Part shown: piece after piece, positions 12,911-23,476 of the stretch
Position numbering within the stretch: position 1 is the stretch's first letter
Layout: each line of letters opens with the position of its first letter
Assembly: GCA_037127255.1 (NCBI GenBank)
Contig: JBANSL010000013.1
Location: 81,784,188 to 81,848,187, forward strand
Reading direction: 5' to 3'
Length of the DNA: 64,000 bases
Source of the DNA: Persicaria tinctoria
Lineage: Eukaryota > Streptophyta > Magnoliopsida > Caryophyllales > Polygonaceae
Position numbers and translations under genes: made by a program
The notes under the pieces: generated by a model
The model's database searches: none
Told to the model about the DNA's origin: nothing
Seen by the model: the letters and a program-made list of their open reading frames with translations, nothing else

Positions 12911-13103
12911 AAAATCAGATTCATCCATCATAAACAAAATGCAAATTAATTACTATATGGAAACTGATAACTAGCTGGTGGTATAGTTAACAATACAATA
13001 CATTTGACCCAAAAAAAAAGTAAACAATGTAATACAAATGGAGCAACACCGTAGCCAAAAAATAAGACACAACACAATCATAGCTTGAGTTTGTCACTTG
13101 CTT

Positions 13104-13190
13104 GGTGTCACCCCCACATTGTGAGGGAAGATGGTGGCATTATAGACATTGTTATGGCCATGAATAGCATCAATCCCATAAATCAGCCCC
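13104..13190 (-). pseudogene. captured exon fragment of a GH3 beta-glucosidase (beta-D-glucan exohydrolase type)
   Basis: The minus strand reads [20 protein letters not shown] followed by PHNVG. This is the highly conserved segment near the substrate-binding region of plant family-3 glycoside hydrolases (pattern: [26 protein letters not shown]). A stop (13094-13096) follows soon after the match. Only about 28 codons remain. It was probably acquired by the Pack-MULE as part of a genomic exon: an AG acceptor-like site lies just upstream of the reading. Confidence 0.88.
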
Positions 13191-13422
13191 TAATTGAACT
13201 AAATTCAGGAGATCTCAAAAGAAACATGGAACAACTAAAACATTTAGCGCGCAGGCCCTAGAGATCATCAATAAAAAAGCGTAGCCCAACAGTTCAGTTC
13301 AACGAACAGCCATCACACAGGCCAACGACAGTGTCAGCATAACCTCAATCTGGCTTAATAACATTAGAAAAGGAGCAAGACATCACCGAGAGATAAATTG
13401 AAGGCTGACATGAAATACATAC

Positions 13423-13550
13423 CAATATATAACACAAGTGCATCAATGTCAATCATCCAAAAACTCAGCAGCAACAACCATCAAAGAAGTTCTAGACCTA
13501 ACATATCAATATATAACACAAGTGCATCAATGTCAATCATCCAAAAACTA
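13423..13550. repeat. direct duplication of about 85 bp
   Basis: The text AATATATAACACAAGTGCAT, with continuing sequence, occurs near 13423 and again near 13508. It is an internal tandem duplication in non-coding parts of the Pack-MULE. Confidence 0.9.
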
Positions 13551-13691
13551 TCATCAATCACAAAGAGTACTGCAAATGCTATCAATCAAATACCATACTC
13601 AAATCAGAGGAAGCCAATTCAAAATTGAGATAGAGAGCATACGGGTCGTATCATCACCTCGTCAGAATCAACTACGTGGACGTCGCAGATG

Positions 13692-14187
13692 TCAGCGCTG
13701 ACGGAGCTGGAGCTGGAGCTGCTCGAAAAAGAGAACTTGAACTACTGCACGCGGTGGAAGCCGCTCGTTCTGAGCAGCGTGCGTGCAAACAGGTATGACA
13801 ACAAACAGGTTACTATACCTTTTGTCAAACCCAACCACAAGAAGACCATCAAGCAAATTTCTGTCTGTTGATTCATCAAGCTGTACAACATCATTTACTG
13901 AACCTGCAAATAGTGGAAGGGAGAAACTCAGATTATATCCTGAAAATTGAGAGTACTAGAACCATATAAAACATCAATCGCACAGAAATAGAATTCAGAA
14001 GCAAATCTGAGGTTTGTTTGCAATCACAAGCCAAGAGGACCAAATCTGACACGAATTCCACAGACCACAAAATCAGAAATGGAGTATCAGCGAGAGATTA
14101 CCTGGTTACTTTACCTGCTCGGAGCTCCGACGCCCTTCCCAGCAAGTCTCCCGGCGTTACCATAGCTATGTCTTCGGTGTCCTCCAT
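13692..14187 (-). CDS. chimeric two-exon reading frame made of captured gene pieces (predicted)
   Basis: Exon 1 (14187 down to 14115) starts with ATG and ends at GCAG|GTAAAG. Exon 2 (13903 down to 13692) follows a TTTGCAG acceptor. Joining them keeps frame: 73 + 212 nt = 285 nt, that is 94 residues plus a stop. Exon 1 reads MEDTEDIAMVTPGDLLGRAS, like the N-terminus of plant exosome subunit CSL4 (VTPGEVLGkAsd.kAG). The first part of exon 2 contains NLLDGLLVVGFDK, which weakly recalls xyloglucan fucosyltransferases. Its last 30 residues (13701-13790) include HAAQNERLPPRAVVQVLFFE, the signature of NPH3/RPT2-family proteins. I infer a transduplicated chimera with a potential start, intron and stop. 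Whether it is transcribed or translated is unknown. Confidence 0.5.
13701..13790 (-). pseudogene. captured NPH3/RPT2-family fragment
   Basis: The minus strand gives VCTHAAQNERLPPRAVVQV and then LFFEQ. This corresponds to the conserved 'C.HAAQNERLPlRvVVQVLFFEQ' block of NPH3-domain proteins, which act as BTB-associated adaptors in phototropism signalling. Only about 30 codons are present. It is preceded in frame by unrelated sequence and terminates 2 codons later. It is a fragment within the Pack-MULE. Confidence 0.87.
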
Positions 14188-14741
14188 CTCTCTGTAACTC
14201 CGATTGCAAGCAGTACCTTCAATATGCTGTCAGCAATGGAGAAGCATAGGCGGAAGAGGAGGCAGGCACCGTCGCCGCAAGGTAGCTCGAGCCTGATTCA
14301 GCGCCGAGGCCTTCCATAGCGCGAGCGCAACGTCGGAAATGGAGGAGTACGAGAAACCTAGATCCGAAACCTTCAGTTTGAGGAGCCTGATTCAGCGCCG
14401 AAACCTAGATCCGAATAGCATCAAATCGAAACCTAGATCCGACAACAAGAGGTCAGGAAAGGAGAAGAGCGTCGGTTCTGCTCTCGGCTTCCGTCAACGC
14501 ACGAGAACGAGAAGGTCTTCATCGGCGCAGAGAGATAGAGAGGGGCGGTCGTCTCCATCGCCTTCAATGGCGCCCAGATCTGGAGAAAGGAGAGAGAGGT
14601 GGTCCGAGATCTGGAGAAAGGAGAGAGAGGGGCGGCGTTACCATAGTATTGTGTATATTTTGGCAAAATTCCCGAAATCGTGTATATTTGGCTAATATGA
14701 CCTCCGAATTTGTATATTTGGCAAATCACCCCTATATATAT

Positions 14742-15190
14742 TGTTAAGATTCTCACTTTATTTACTCAATCCATTCAAAAAAATTTAAAATATATAAATA
14801 TTATTTTTTAATAATTTTTTAAATAATTTTATAGTATATACTTATTACTAACAAGTATAAAATTATTTACAACTTGATTTTATAAAACAATGTGTATATA
14901 AAATAAAAATAACTATTTAAATTATCACATATTTAAGTTTTTTTTCCTAATATATTCATTTAAAAAAAATTATCATACTCCATCCAATCATAAAAACATG
15001 TCATTTTAGAATTTTAATTTTGTTCAGAAAATCATGTTATTTTAATTTAAGTATTTTGAGCCCCTTATAATGATTAATGAGTTGTTAGTTGTAGTTTTTG
15101 ATAAAGTAAAAAAATAATGCAATAAATGATGGCCGGTAAAATAATGCAGTTGTTGATTTTTTTAAAAAAAATTATGCATAAATTAAAATG
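14742..15190. other. intergenic with decayed Stowaway-like pieces
   Basis: AT-rich, without a gene. Words such as TACTCCATCCAATCATAAAAAC (about 14985) resemble degraded Stowaway-type MITE ends (CTCCCTCCGT). No element can be bounded. Confidence 0.35.
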
Positions 15191-15196
15191 ATACTC

Positions 15197-15390
15197 TGTA
15201 TATTTTCGCACACCTTCCGTGAGGGAAACCATGTTGCAGATAGACTGGCGCATATCGGTCTCTCTTCGTCTTTCATCACGGAGCGCGTTCCTGCCGAGAT
15301 TGCTGACATCGTCCGTCTGGACGCTCTTGGACGATGGATCAACCGCGGTTGACTATCCCCAAATTCTCGCCTTGTATAAGAAAAATATAA
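15197..15390 (+). pseudogene. 5'-truncated LINE: last codons of the RNase H domain and 3' tail
   Basis: The frame reading HTFREGNHVADRLAHIGL, later DIVRLDALGRWINRG and a stop, matches the C-terminal end of plant L1-type LINE ORF2 (RVT_3-type RNase H: F.HtfREgN.vADrLA). It is followed by CCCCAAATTCTCGCCTTGTA, the same 3' end seen in the LINEs at 22302 and 36571. Only the last roughly 190 bp were inserted. No clear TSD was found. Confidence 0.8.
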
Positions 15391-15604
15391 CATATACATA
15401 CAAATTTATTTATTTTTCCAACAACCACGTTCATGAGGCTCTGAGTTTATTTCCGGCTCCACCGTGCACGTAAGGAAGAATACAGAGGGAAGGGCCTACC
15501 ATGTGAGGGGCACATGCAAATGGCCGTGCTTTCCGGGCCTGCGTATCTTTCCTCTACGCATCGTTTTCATCCAATCTTTGGCTAGTGTACAACTATACTG
15601 TATA

Positions 15605-16090
15605 TAGGGCTGATACTTGAGCCGAGTAGCTCGAGCTCGGCTCGGACTCGGCTCGAAAAAAGCTCGACTCGGGCTCGCTCGAATTAAATATGAGCCAAGC
15701 TTGAGCAGAATTCTGAGCTCGAGCTCGGCTCGAGTAGCTCGTATAGCTCATTTTATGGGTGAAATTACAGTTCTCCCCTATGTTTTATTTAACCCCATGT
15801 AAATAAGTTTTATTTAACCCCTTGTAAATATGGCGTATATCTCGTTTCGTAGGTGAAATTACATTTCTATCCCTAGGTTTTATTTAACCTCTTCTTCTAA
15901 AGAGTCTGTCAACCATTTTGCCTTTTGGACTCTATTCACTTTGAATCACAGATCTACATTTTGTGAGTAGCTCGAGCTCGACTCGGCTCGGCTCGAGAAA
16001 ATGAGGCTCGAGCTCGAGCTCGGCTCGTTTGTAAACGAGCCGAGCTTGAACACCCACTACTCGAGCTCGTTAGCTCGTATATCAGCCCTA
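15605..16090. mobile_element. hAT-type MITE, GAGCTCGGCTCG-rich, perfect 8-bp TSD
   Basis: Starts TAGGGCTGATA and ends TATCAGCCCTA. The identical 8-bp duplication ACTGTATA flanks it (15597-15604 and 16091-16098). Both subterminal regions are full of GCTCGAGCTCGGCTCG words. It is 486 bp with no transposase. The frames inside are by-products. Confidence 0.93.
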
Positions 16091-16098
16091 ACTGTATA

Positions 16099-16490
16099 TA
16101 ACTATATCCATCCTTCTTGCCTTCTTTATACAAACTTTACCCCAAAACCCCCTTTACAACTAAAATTACACTCAGCCCCCCAAAACTTATTTTTTAACAT
16201 TATTCCAACAATTTTAGCATACTAGTATTTACATATATATAAAATAATAGGATTTAAAAAAATATAAAACTACTTTTTGTAAAGACCAATTAAAATGATT
16301 TTTCGGAAAAAGGTAAAAATTCGAAAAACAAAACAAATCGTCTAATTAATTGAGAGGCCGAAAAGACTGAAAAGATTCGACCGATGAAAAGACTATCAAT
16401 AACACAAGCAAATAGAACGAGGTTAAACAGAAAATGACAGACAATCAACGAAGCGCCGAATCAATACGACTTGGCTTATGGATCATAATA
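16099..16490. other. intergenic
   Basis: AT-rich sequence with no gene or bounded element recognised. Confidence 0.4.
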
Positions 16491-16499
16491 TATGAATAT

Positions 16500-16871
16500 T
16501 TATGCAGGTGCCGGACTCCCAGGGTGGCATCCAATGCCCGAGGTAAGCTGCAGGGAATCTGCAGCTTTTTCAGACGATTTGACTGGTGTGACCATGGCGG
16601 ATCCGGAGTCCGGCATCGGCATCAGTGTCCCGACGTCAGCTTTTTCAGACGATTTGACTGATGTGACCATGGCGGATCCGGAGTCCGACATCGGTGTCAG
16701 TGTCCCGGCGTTAGCTTTTTCAGACGATTTGACTGATGTGACCAAAACTGCAGATTCCCTCCCCCTTTGCCGATCTGGAAGTCTGGGTGCGGCATCACTT
16801 TCTGCCGGTTTGGGAGTCCGACACCGACACCGTACCGATGGCGAAAACTTCGCCGTGCAAATATCAGAACC
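16500..16871. mobile_element. one-ended fragment of the 'GTGCCGG' MULE family with 75-bp tandem repeats
   Basis: The right end (GACACCG...CGCCGTGCAAATATCAGAACC) matches the terminus of the elements at 24413-24829 and about 60060-60380. The interior shares CAGCTTTTTCAGACGATTTGACTG-type text with the 60-kb element. A 75-bp unit starts at 16563, 16638 and 16713. Because 75 is a multiple of three, one plus-strand frame (16492-16887) reads a 25-residue repeat containing AFSDDLTDVTMADPES. No matching left terminus was found, so the copy is truncated. Confidence 0.6.
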
Positions 16872-17166
16872 GTTTAGTTTTCACTGAATTTATGGGTTGG
16901 TAATTTGCTTGCAGGTCCAGTTGAGCCTAGGGTATGCGCACATCCCCACTTGTAATCTTGAACTTTAAACGTAAGGGATATTCTCGAAAAATGAGCCAAA
17001 AATAAGGGTGGTTTTATGTAATTTCCAACTACTAGCGCCACATTATATTCCTCGCAAAATCAGAGTTGCAATTTGACTCTCAGAAGAACGGAAAGGAAAA
17101 GAAATCTGCAGAAAGATTGTCGATAGGTTATTATAGGACCATTTATGGTAAACTTCGAGAAACCAT

Positions 17167-17402
17167 ATCCTCCCTCGGTTTCAAAATAAAATTTGTTTGT
17201 CTTTTTCTGCACGTTTTTTGAGAAAATAAAAACACTATAAAATATTATTTTTTAATTAATTTTTTTTAATATTTTCATACTTAATAGTCATATGTATAAA
17301 TTTATCGAAACAAATTCATTAAAAAATATTTTTTATATTTTTTACCTCTTTAAAATGCTTGTAGAAAAGTCAATCGATTTTATTTTGAAACAGATGGGGT
17401 AC
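17167..17402. mobile_element. Stowaway-like MITE
   Basis: The ends CTCCCTCGGTTTCAAAATAA and, inverted on the right, CCCCATCTGTTTCAAAATAA form about 24-bp imperfect inverted repeats. They lie close to TA on both sides, as in Tc1/mariner-type Stowaway MITEs. It is about 235 bp and AT-rich inside. The boundaries are approximate. Confidence 0.7.
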
Positions 17403-17635
17403 TATTTACAATAAATATATTAAACTTTTTTTTCTTCTTTTGGTGCTTCAAATTTACGGTAACTTATAGAGCATGCCCAGAAGAGGGTCCAGGCCTCGGG
17501 CCCTTAACTTACTTTTCCTCTACAACATCAGTTTAAGGGTCTCCTTCCATCTTTTTATTATTTGCACTCTCATCAGAGAGCCCCACCCTCGGGCCCTTAA
17601 GTTACTTTTTACTATTTACATATTTCGATTACTAT

Positions 17636-17662
17636 TATATTATTATTATTATTATTATTATC
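17636..17662. repeat. (ATT)n microsatellite at truncation point of the Copia element
   Basis: About nine TTA/ATT units at exactly the position where the minus-strand Copia pol reading ends. The poly-Asn stretch at the end of that frame comes from this tract. Confidence 0.9.
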
Positions 17663-20600
17663 ATTAAGAAGCTCTCCGAGGTCCTTAATGCTAAAGACAG
17701 AATGCAGAAAAGCCTTAAGAGCATGTATTGCAGCCAAGTTAGAACCAGTGATAAGAACATCATCAACATAAACAGCTAGAATGGTGATGTGGTGAGACTG
17801 ATGTTTGATGAAGACAGAGTAGTCATTCTTTGATTGAACAAAGTTCAAACCTTGGAGAGTGGTGGTAAGTTTGTGAAACCATTGCCTGAAAGCTTGTTTA
17901 AGGCCATACAAACTCTTCTTCAGACAACAGACATGATGAAGAGGATTGGGAACCCCCTTAGGCATCACCATGAACACCTCTTCATGTAAATCACCATGAA
18001 GAAATGCATTGTTGACGTCCAACTGGTGTATGGGCCACTGCTTGGAAGCAGCAACAACAATCAAGGTGCGGATAGTGGTCATCTTAACCACTGGAGAGAA
18101 TGTCTCATGGAAGTCAATCCCTTCCCTTTGAGTGAATCCCTTTGCTACCAACCGGGCTTAACTTTATAACGTTCAAGAGAGCCATCTAATTTAAGTTTCA
18201 CCTTAAACACCCACCTGCAACCTATATGTGACTTTCCTGTAGGCAAAGGAACTACATCCCAAGTCTCATTAGCAGTTAGAGCTTCAATTTCTTTGTTCAT
18301 AGCACAAAACCAATTTGGATCACAAGAAGCAATTTTGTAAGAAGAAGGTTCTGTGTAAGATGATATATGAGTGAGGAAAGCAAAATGAGATGTTGGGAGA
18401 AAAGAAGAATCAACCACATTAATCAAGGCAATAAAAGAAGGTCCAAAGTTGCACACAAAATCCTTCAAGTAAGCAGGTGGATGACGAGGTCTGGTTGAGT
18501 GTCTGATGGGTGGGGTGGGGGTATCAGAAGATGATTCACTGTCAAGAATAGGAGGTGAATTGGAGACATAAGAAGGACTGTCAACCATAAGGGGAGGAGG
18601 GGAAGCTGGAGGTGTGGATTCATCAAACCCAGAAGAGGTATGTGAAAGATTGGGAGTAGTTGCAATTGGTGTAAAAATAAAATCAAAGTCATGATCAGAT
18701 GACATTGTAGAAGGTAAAGTAGCATCAACTTGAAGAGGTTTAAGATGAAGGGGGAAATGTGACTCATGAAAGATGATGTTCCTGGTGACATGAATGTGTT
18801 TAGTGACAAGATCAAGGGCTTTGTAACCTTTCTTGCCAAAGCAATACCCAAGAAAGACACAAGGGTTGGCTCGAGGATGGAACTTACCAGCTGTATGAGG
18901 GTAGTTAGACACAAAGCAAAGCCAACCAAAGGCTTTAATAAGACTGTAGTCAGGTTGTTTGTGAAATAGGAGAAAATACGGAGAAAGATTTTTTAGAGAA
19001 GGGAGAGGTGTGCGGTTTATAAGATAAGTGGCTGTCCGAACACACTCTCCCCAATATATGAGTGGCACGTTGGATTGAAAAAGGAGAGCATGAGCAACCT
19101 CAATGTGGTGCTTGTTGAAAGGAAACACAAGCACCTCTTTATGAGTGGCACATTCAGAAGATAGGGACAACTTGTTTAGTGCAAAATATCTTTGGTTGTG
19201 AAGAGATGAGAGGCTTGATGGCCACAAAACTCTGCTGCATTGTCAGACCTGATGATTTTAATCTTTAAACCAAACTGTGTAGCAACCATTTCAATGAAAG
19301 AAGAGAGAATAGGGAGAGCATTGCTCTTGGTAGGCATAAGAAATGTCCAGGTAGCCTTTGTGTGATCATCCCCAATGGTCAAAAAATATTTATGACCATT
19401 GTGAGTTGGGGTATGAAAAGGACCCCAAGTGTCTATATGTATAAGATCAAAAGGAGCTTGAGCTCTAGACACTGAATCAGGAAAAGGATTTCGTTGCTGT
19501 TTAGCCTTAGGACAAATCTTGCACAAATAAGAAGGTTTAACAGTATCACCAATAACATGAATATGTTTTAATTGAGAAAAGGGAACATGTCCCATACGAC
19601 AATACCACAATTCAAGTAAATGTGATGAAAGTGTAACAGAACAAGCAAAAGGTTTATTCAAAACAGTATAGGACACATCTTCTGAATGGCTAAGACCTTG
19701 CTTGCAAGAAGAATTCATGTGAACAACATATAGACCTTTACTGCCAATCATAAGGGATGTCTTCGTCAAAAGGGCCTGAAGGAAACAGAACTTATCAGTA
19801 AAAAGAACATGAGAATTAGAATCAGAAATTAACTTGTTAACAGCCAAAAGGTTGAAACAGAAATCAGGAGCATGAAGAACATTAGTGAGCGTAAGAGAAG
19901 AAGAAAGGATAACGGTGCCAAAATGTGTGACATAGGTTGATCTGCCATTTGGCATAGTAATAAGAACCGGTTTAGAAAGAGGAAAAAATGAAGAAAATAA
20001 AGAACGATTGGGAGTAAGATGATCAGTTGCACCGCTATCAATGATCCAAGTCGGATTTGTACTAGAACTCAGAAAACTGAAATTCGTACCTGCGAGGAAG
20101 GCTGCAGTCTCAGATTTTGGAACATTAGGCTTGCTTAGAAGTGTGAGAAGCTGACTATATTGCTCCGAGGTCAGAGAATTGACAGAAGAATCAACAACAG
20201 TTGGATCAGTGTGTTGTGACGGGCTTTTTCCAAGAGGATATCCATGCTTCTTCCAACATTTCTCCACCACATGACCTCCAAGCTTACAGAAGTCACAAAA
20301 TAGAGTGTGACCGTGCAATTTCCAGCATGTATCCATGACATGAACGCCAATTTTACAGTGATCACAGAATAAGGTACCACGACCACCTATGGAAGCTCCT
20401 CGTCCACCTGTAGAAGATCCACGACCTCGTGGAGCTGATGACTGACCACGACCTGTGCCTTTGCCTGAATCAGATGAAGAAGAGAATCGCTGGGAAGCAA
20501 GAGCAGTACTGGCATCAGATGTAGAAGAAGAAGATTTTGCGCCAATTTCTCGCTGTTCTTCGTCTTTAAAAACCAGCTGATAAACCTCAGCCAACGGAGG

Positions 20601-21215
20601 AGGAGGCTGAATCATAAGGATCTGAGCTCTAGCAGCAGCATACGACTCATTAAGGCCGACGAGGAATTGAATAATTTGCTGATCTTCAAGAAGCTTCTGC
20701 AAAAGGCTCGCAGATCCACGCTCGCAAGCACGATCCTCAAGAGTAAGAGCATATTCATCCCATAGCTTCTTTAATTTGGTGAAATAAGCAGAAACAGACA
20801 AAGATCCTTGAGAGATCGAATTGAGATCACGATGGATCTGGAAAAAACGAGTGCGATTTGTGCGATTGAAGCAAGTAGCTAAATTTTGCCAGATCGCAGC
20901 AGCAGAACAAAAATACATAACAGATTCGGCAATATCCTTTTCCAAAGATTGCAGAAGCCAAGCAATAACTATGTTATTACATCGATCCCATTGAGCAACG
21001 AGATTCGAAGAAGGACGCTTACAGGAACCAGTAACAAAACCAAATTTGTTCTTAGCATAGAGAGAAACCTCTGCTGATCGACGCCAAGGTCCATAGTTGC
21101 GGTCATTTAGGAGACAATTGGAGAGCACGAAATTCGGATGATCCGAATAGTGGAGGAAGAGCTCCTCATTTGAATCCAGAGAAGCAAACAGATTGGAATT
21201 TTCTGGATTCTCCAT
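17655..21215 (-). pseudogene. decayed Ty1/Copia gag-pol polyprotein, 3'-truncated
   Basis: Minus-strand order: a gag region (ELFLHYSDHPNFVLS...); two CCHC knuckles (CDHCKIGVHVMDTC, CDFCKLGGHVVEKC); protease with DSGATDH; integrase with an HHCC-type zinc region and RSDNAAEF; then RT with LDVNNAFLHGDL and YVDDVLITG. The reading frame breaks near 19176-19227, where the third integrase acidic residue region is scrambled, and near 18145-18151, so it is a pseudogene. It stops inside RT at the (ATT)n tract. RNase H and the 3' LTR are missing. The domain order (integrase before RT) shows Copia. Confidence 0.9.
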
Positions 21216-21222
21216 GAAACCA

Positions 21223-21382
21223 AGCCTGATACCATGTAACAGCTTGAAGGAGGGAAAACGATATCTGATTTTCTATTGATTGAAAGAGTTTGTATACAAT
21301 GTAACCCCTATTTTTACAACTTGGAGAGCAAGGCTCCTAACCAAAGCTATGCATATGTTTTTGACTCATTTTATACTTGACC
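21223..21382 (-). mobile_element. primer-binding site and 5' LTR of the minus-strand Copia
   Basis: Read on the minus strand, TGGTATCAGGCT (21223-21234) is a tRNA-Met-type primer-binding site. It lies directly after an LTR ending CAAGCTGTTACA (from 21235 rightward on the plus strand). The LTR continues through a U3/R-like AT-rich text to about 21382. The outer boundary is uncertain because no second LTR is available for comparison. Confidence 0.65.
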
Positions 21383-21672
21383 CATGGTCAATAGGTTCTT
21401 CCTCGTGAATTGAGGCACTGTCCTTCTCGATATATATTGAACAATAGAGCTTATATAGAGAAGGATTTCCCGCGACACATCAGTTCTTCTATATATACCA
21501 ACTTAGCTGCCCGGCCGTTCAATGTTCCAAACCTGTGTTCTCTCACCAACAGACCACGAACACCAAAGGGTCTTTTAAAAAGCATCCAATGGTTTGTTTC
21601 AAATATTGGTTCTCCCGGAAAATCTAAATTTTATTTATAAATTTTAAGTGTTTCTTTTATTTTTAGACTTAT

Positions 21673-21880
21673 TGTTGGAATGTGGTTGCCCCACATCGGT
21701 TATATAGAGAATGTTTGAACAACATATAAAGTTGAAGAGCTACTCCTCTCATTGCCAATTGATTTTGAGATGAAACCTCATTCGGGTATATGTGTTGTTC
21801 GAATCTCTCGTATATGAGCCCGCACACACGACCTCCCTCCAGGTTGTCTTTGACCCCACCGGACCCAACCGACTTTAACA
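21673..21880 (+). mobile_element. solo LTR (TRIM-like) with perfect 5-bp TSD
   Basis: A 208-bp unit begins TGTTGGAATG and ends GACTTTAACA (TG...CA). It carries CCCACATCGGTTATATAGAG, a text common at the start of small plant LTRs of the TRIM type. It is flanked by the identical 5-bp CTTAT (21668-21672 and 21881-21885). No internal region is present, so it is a solo LTR left by LTR-LTR recombination. Confidence 0.85.
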
Positions 21881-22001
21881 CTTATTATAGTCGTCGAATA
21901 TTGTTTGGGAGCTTGTGAGGCCGATCTAGGAATTTGGTTAACACTTATTATCGTCGTCGAATATTGTTTGGGAGCTTGAGAGGCCGATCTAGGAATTCGG
22001 G
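21878..22001. repeat. 63-bp direct duplication next to the solo LTR
   Basis: ACACTTATTATxGTCGTCGAAT plus following text occurs at 21878 and again at 21941, nearly identical. The first copy begins at the 3' end of the LTR (ACA) and its TSD. Confidence 0.9.
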
Positions 22002-22301
22002 AGAGGGTGAACGTTGCCTGATAAGGTTTGTGATTTATATGTTTTTTATAATCAATTTCCCCATCTCCTATCAAGAGACATAATATTATAGATAATATAA
22101 ATAACTTGATCTATGTACAAATGTACATACACGTACATCGCAGTTGAATTTTAAGGAGACAAAACGGTTTACTATAAGTTGTAAAACGTTCCTTACCAAG
22201 GGAATAACAAGTTCCAATCCGATAGATCGAGCATAACTAATATATTTATATGTTTATTTCGTCTCCAATATATACTCTGAATTTAAAACAAGCTTTGAGA
22301 G

Positions 22302-23476
22302 AAATTCTACCTTCGGACCTTGTAGAGACAATTACAAGTATCCCCCTCCCTTCGCAGGAAATTGAAGATATACTCTATTGGAAACCTAGCACCGATTGTT
22401 GGTTCTCAACATCAAGTGCCTTGAAATTAATCACGAAATCAAATGACAATGAGATTGAATTATTCTCTGGAATATGGAAAGTTGAATGCCCACCAAAGAT
22501 AAAGAATTTCCTATGGAAAGTAGGATTGGATGGATTACCTACTAAATCTAAGCTCCAAAACAAGGGGATACACACGCCCATGGATTGTATTTTCTGTAAC
22601 TCTAAGGAGGAAGACGCTATCCATCTTCTCACGGAGTGGCCGACAACTCGGAGAACAATTGGAGCTCTGGATAGAGATATTGAACGAAAAATAGTAAGTG
22701 TTGATAAAAGTAACAAAAGTATAAAGACTATAACCAACGAAATATTTCAACAGCTGAACCAAGAGCAAAAGGCTATCTTGGCTTTCTCCTGGTGGTGCAT
22801 TTGGACGAAAAGAAACAAGATTATATTTGACAACCAGAACTTAAGAACAATAGACGAATTGGTAGCCATAATCAAACACCACATGAAAAACTGGAAAAGA
22901 ACTAAACAAGACGACTCAGATGAAGAAGATGAAAAAACAACGAGAATCAAACCTAGAGGCAACCCTCGCAAAAGGAATGCCATTAGATGGCGTAAGCCTG
23001 AGAATGGTGTCGTTAAAATTAATTTTGATGGCGCAAAATCTCTTTCTGGTTCTGCTTCTGCAGGGTTTGTTATCAGAGATGTTGATGGCAGGGTGCTTGC
23101 TTGCGATGCCAGAAGATGCGGGACGATTTCAGCGATTCAGGCTGAGGCTGTGGGTCTTCGGCTCGGCTTGTTGGAAGCTCGAAGGCTAGGATTCCGAAGA
23201 GTTGCGGTGGAGGGTGATTGTCTCGCGATTGTGAATGCGATCAATGGTGCGTGGTCGACACCCTGGGAGATCGAAATCCTTATGTCGGATGCTCTTCGTC
23301 TGCTTAGCTTGTTCGAGACATTTTCTGTGACCCACATTTTCAGGGAGGCGAACAAGGCGGTTGATCGACTTACTCGCATGGCTTTGGAGTCCGCCTCGTC
23401 GTCCTGGAGTTCAGATTTAGAGTTCCAAACTCTCGTCCGTAGGGACGCTCTTGGGTGGTGGTACAACCGTAGTTGA
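22302..23476 (+). pseudogene. LINE ORF2 C-terminal part: zinc-finger RVT linker and RNase H
   Basis: One open frame of about 390 codons lies in the inserted part. It begins mid-protein. It contains the zf-RVT-type region (FLWKVGLDGLPTKSKL, later DCIFCNSKEEDAIHLLTEW, with Cys/His spacing) and WWCIWTKRNKIIF. An RNase H (RVT_3) domain follows with KINFDGAK, GFVIRD, AIQAEAVGLRLGL, VEGDCLAIVNAI and HIFREANKAVDRL. No reverse transcriptase core is present because the copy is 5'-truncated. The frame continues upstream of 22302 only by chance through target DNA, so an ATG at 22250 is not its start. Confidence 0.88.

Larger units (their letters stand above)
10019..14732. mobile_element. multi-gene Pack-MULE
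   Basis: Inverted ends share ATTAGCCAAATATACACG (left near 10056, right inverted near 14680) plus flanking AAATTTGC/GATTTGCC text. A 9-bp TATATATAT flanks both sides, although this TSD is weak evidence because it lies in an AT repeat. The ends resemble MULE-type terminal repeats. The interior has no transposase. Instead it holds exon-like fragments of unrelated host genes on both strands: KNOX (+), GH3 beta-glucosidase (-), NPH3 (-) and an exosome CSL4-like first exon (-). This is the signature of a Pack-MULE. GC-rich islands near 10130-10700 and 14220-14640 just inside the ends may be further captured 5' gene regions that I do not recognise. Confidence 0.8.

Noticed and set aside
22250..22301. 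Start codon of the LINE reading frame
   Set aside because: The first 52 bases lie in target DNA and the left TSD. The LINE begins at 22302 mid-protein, so this ATG is accidental.
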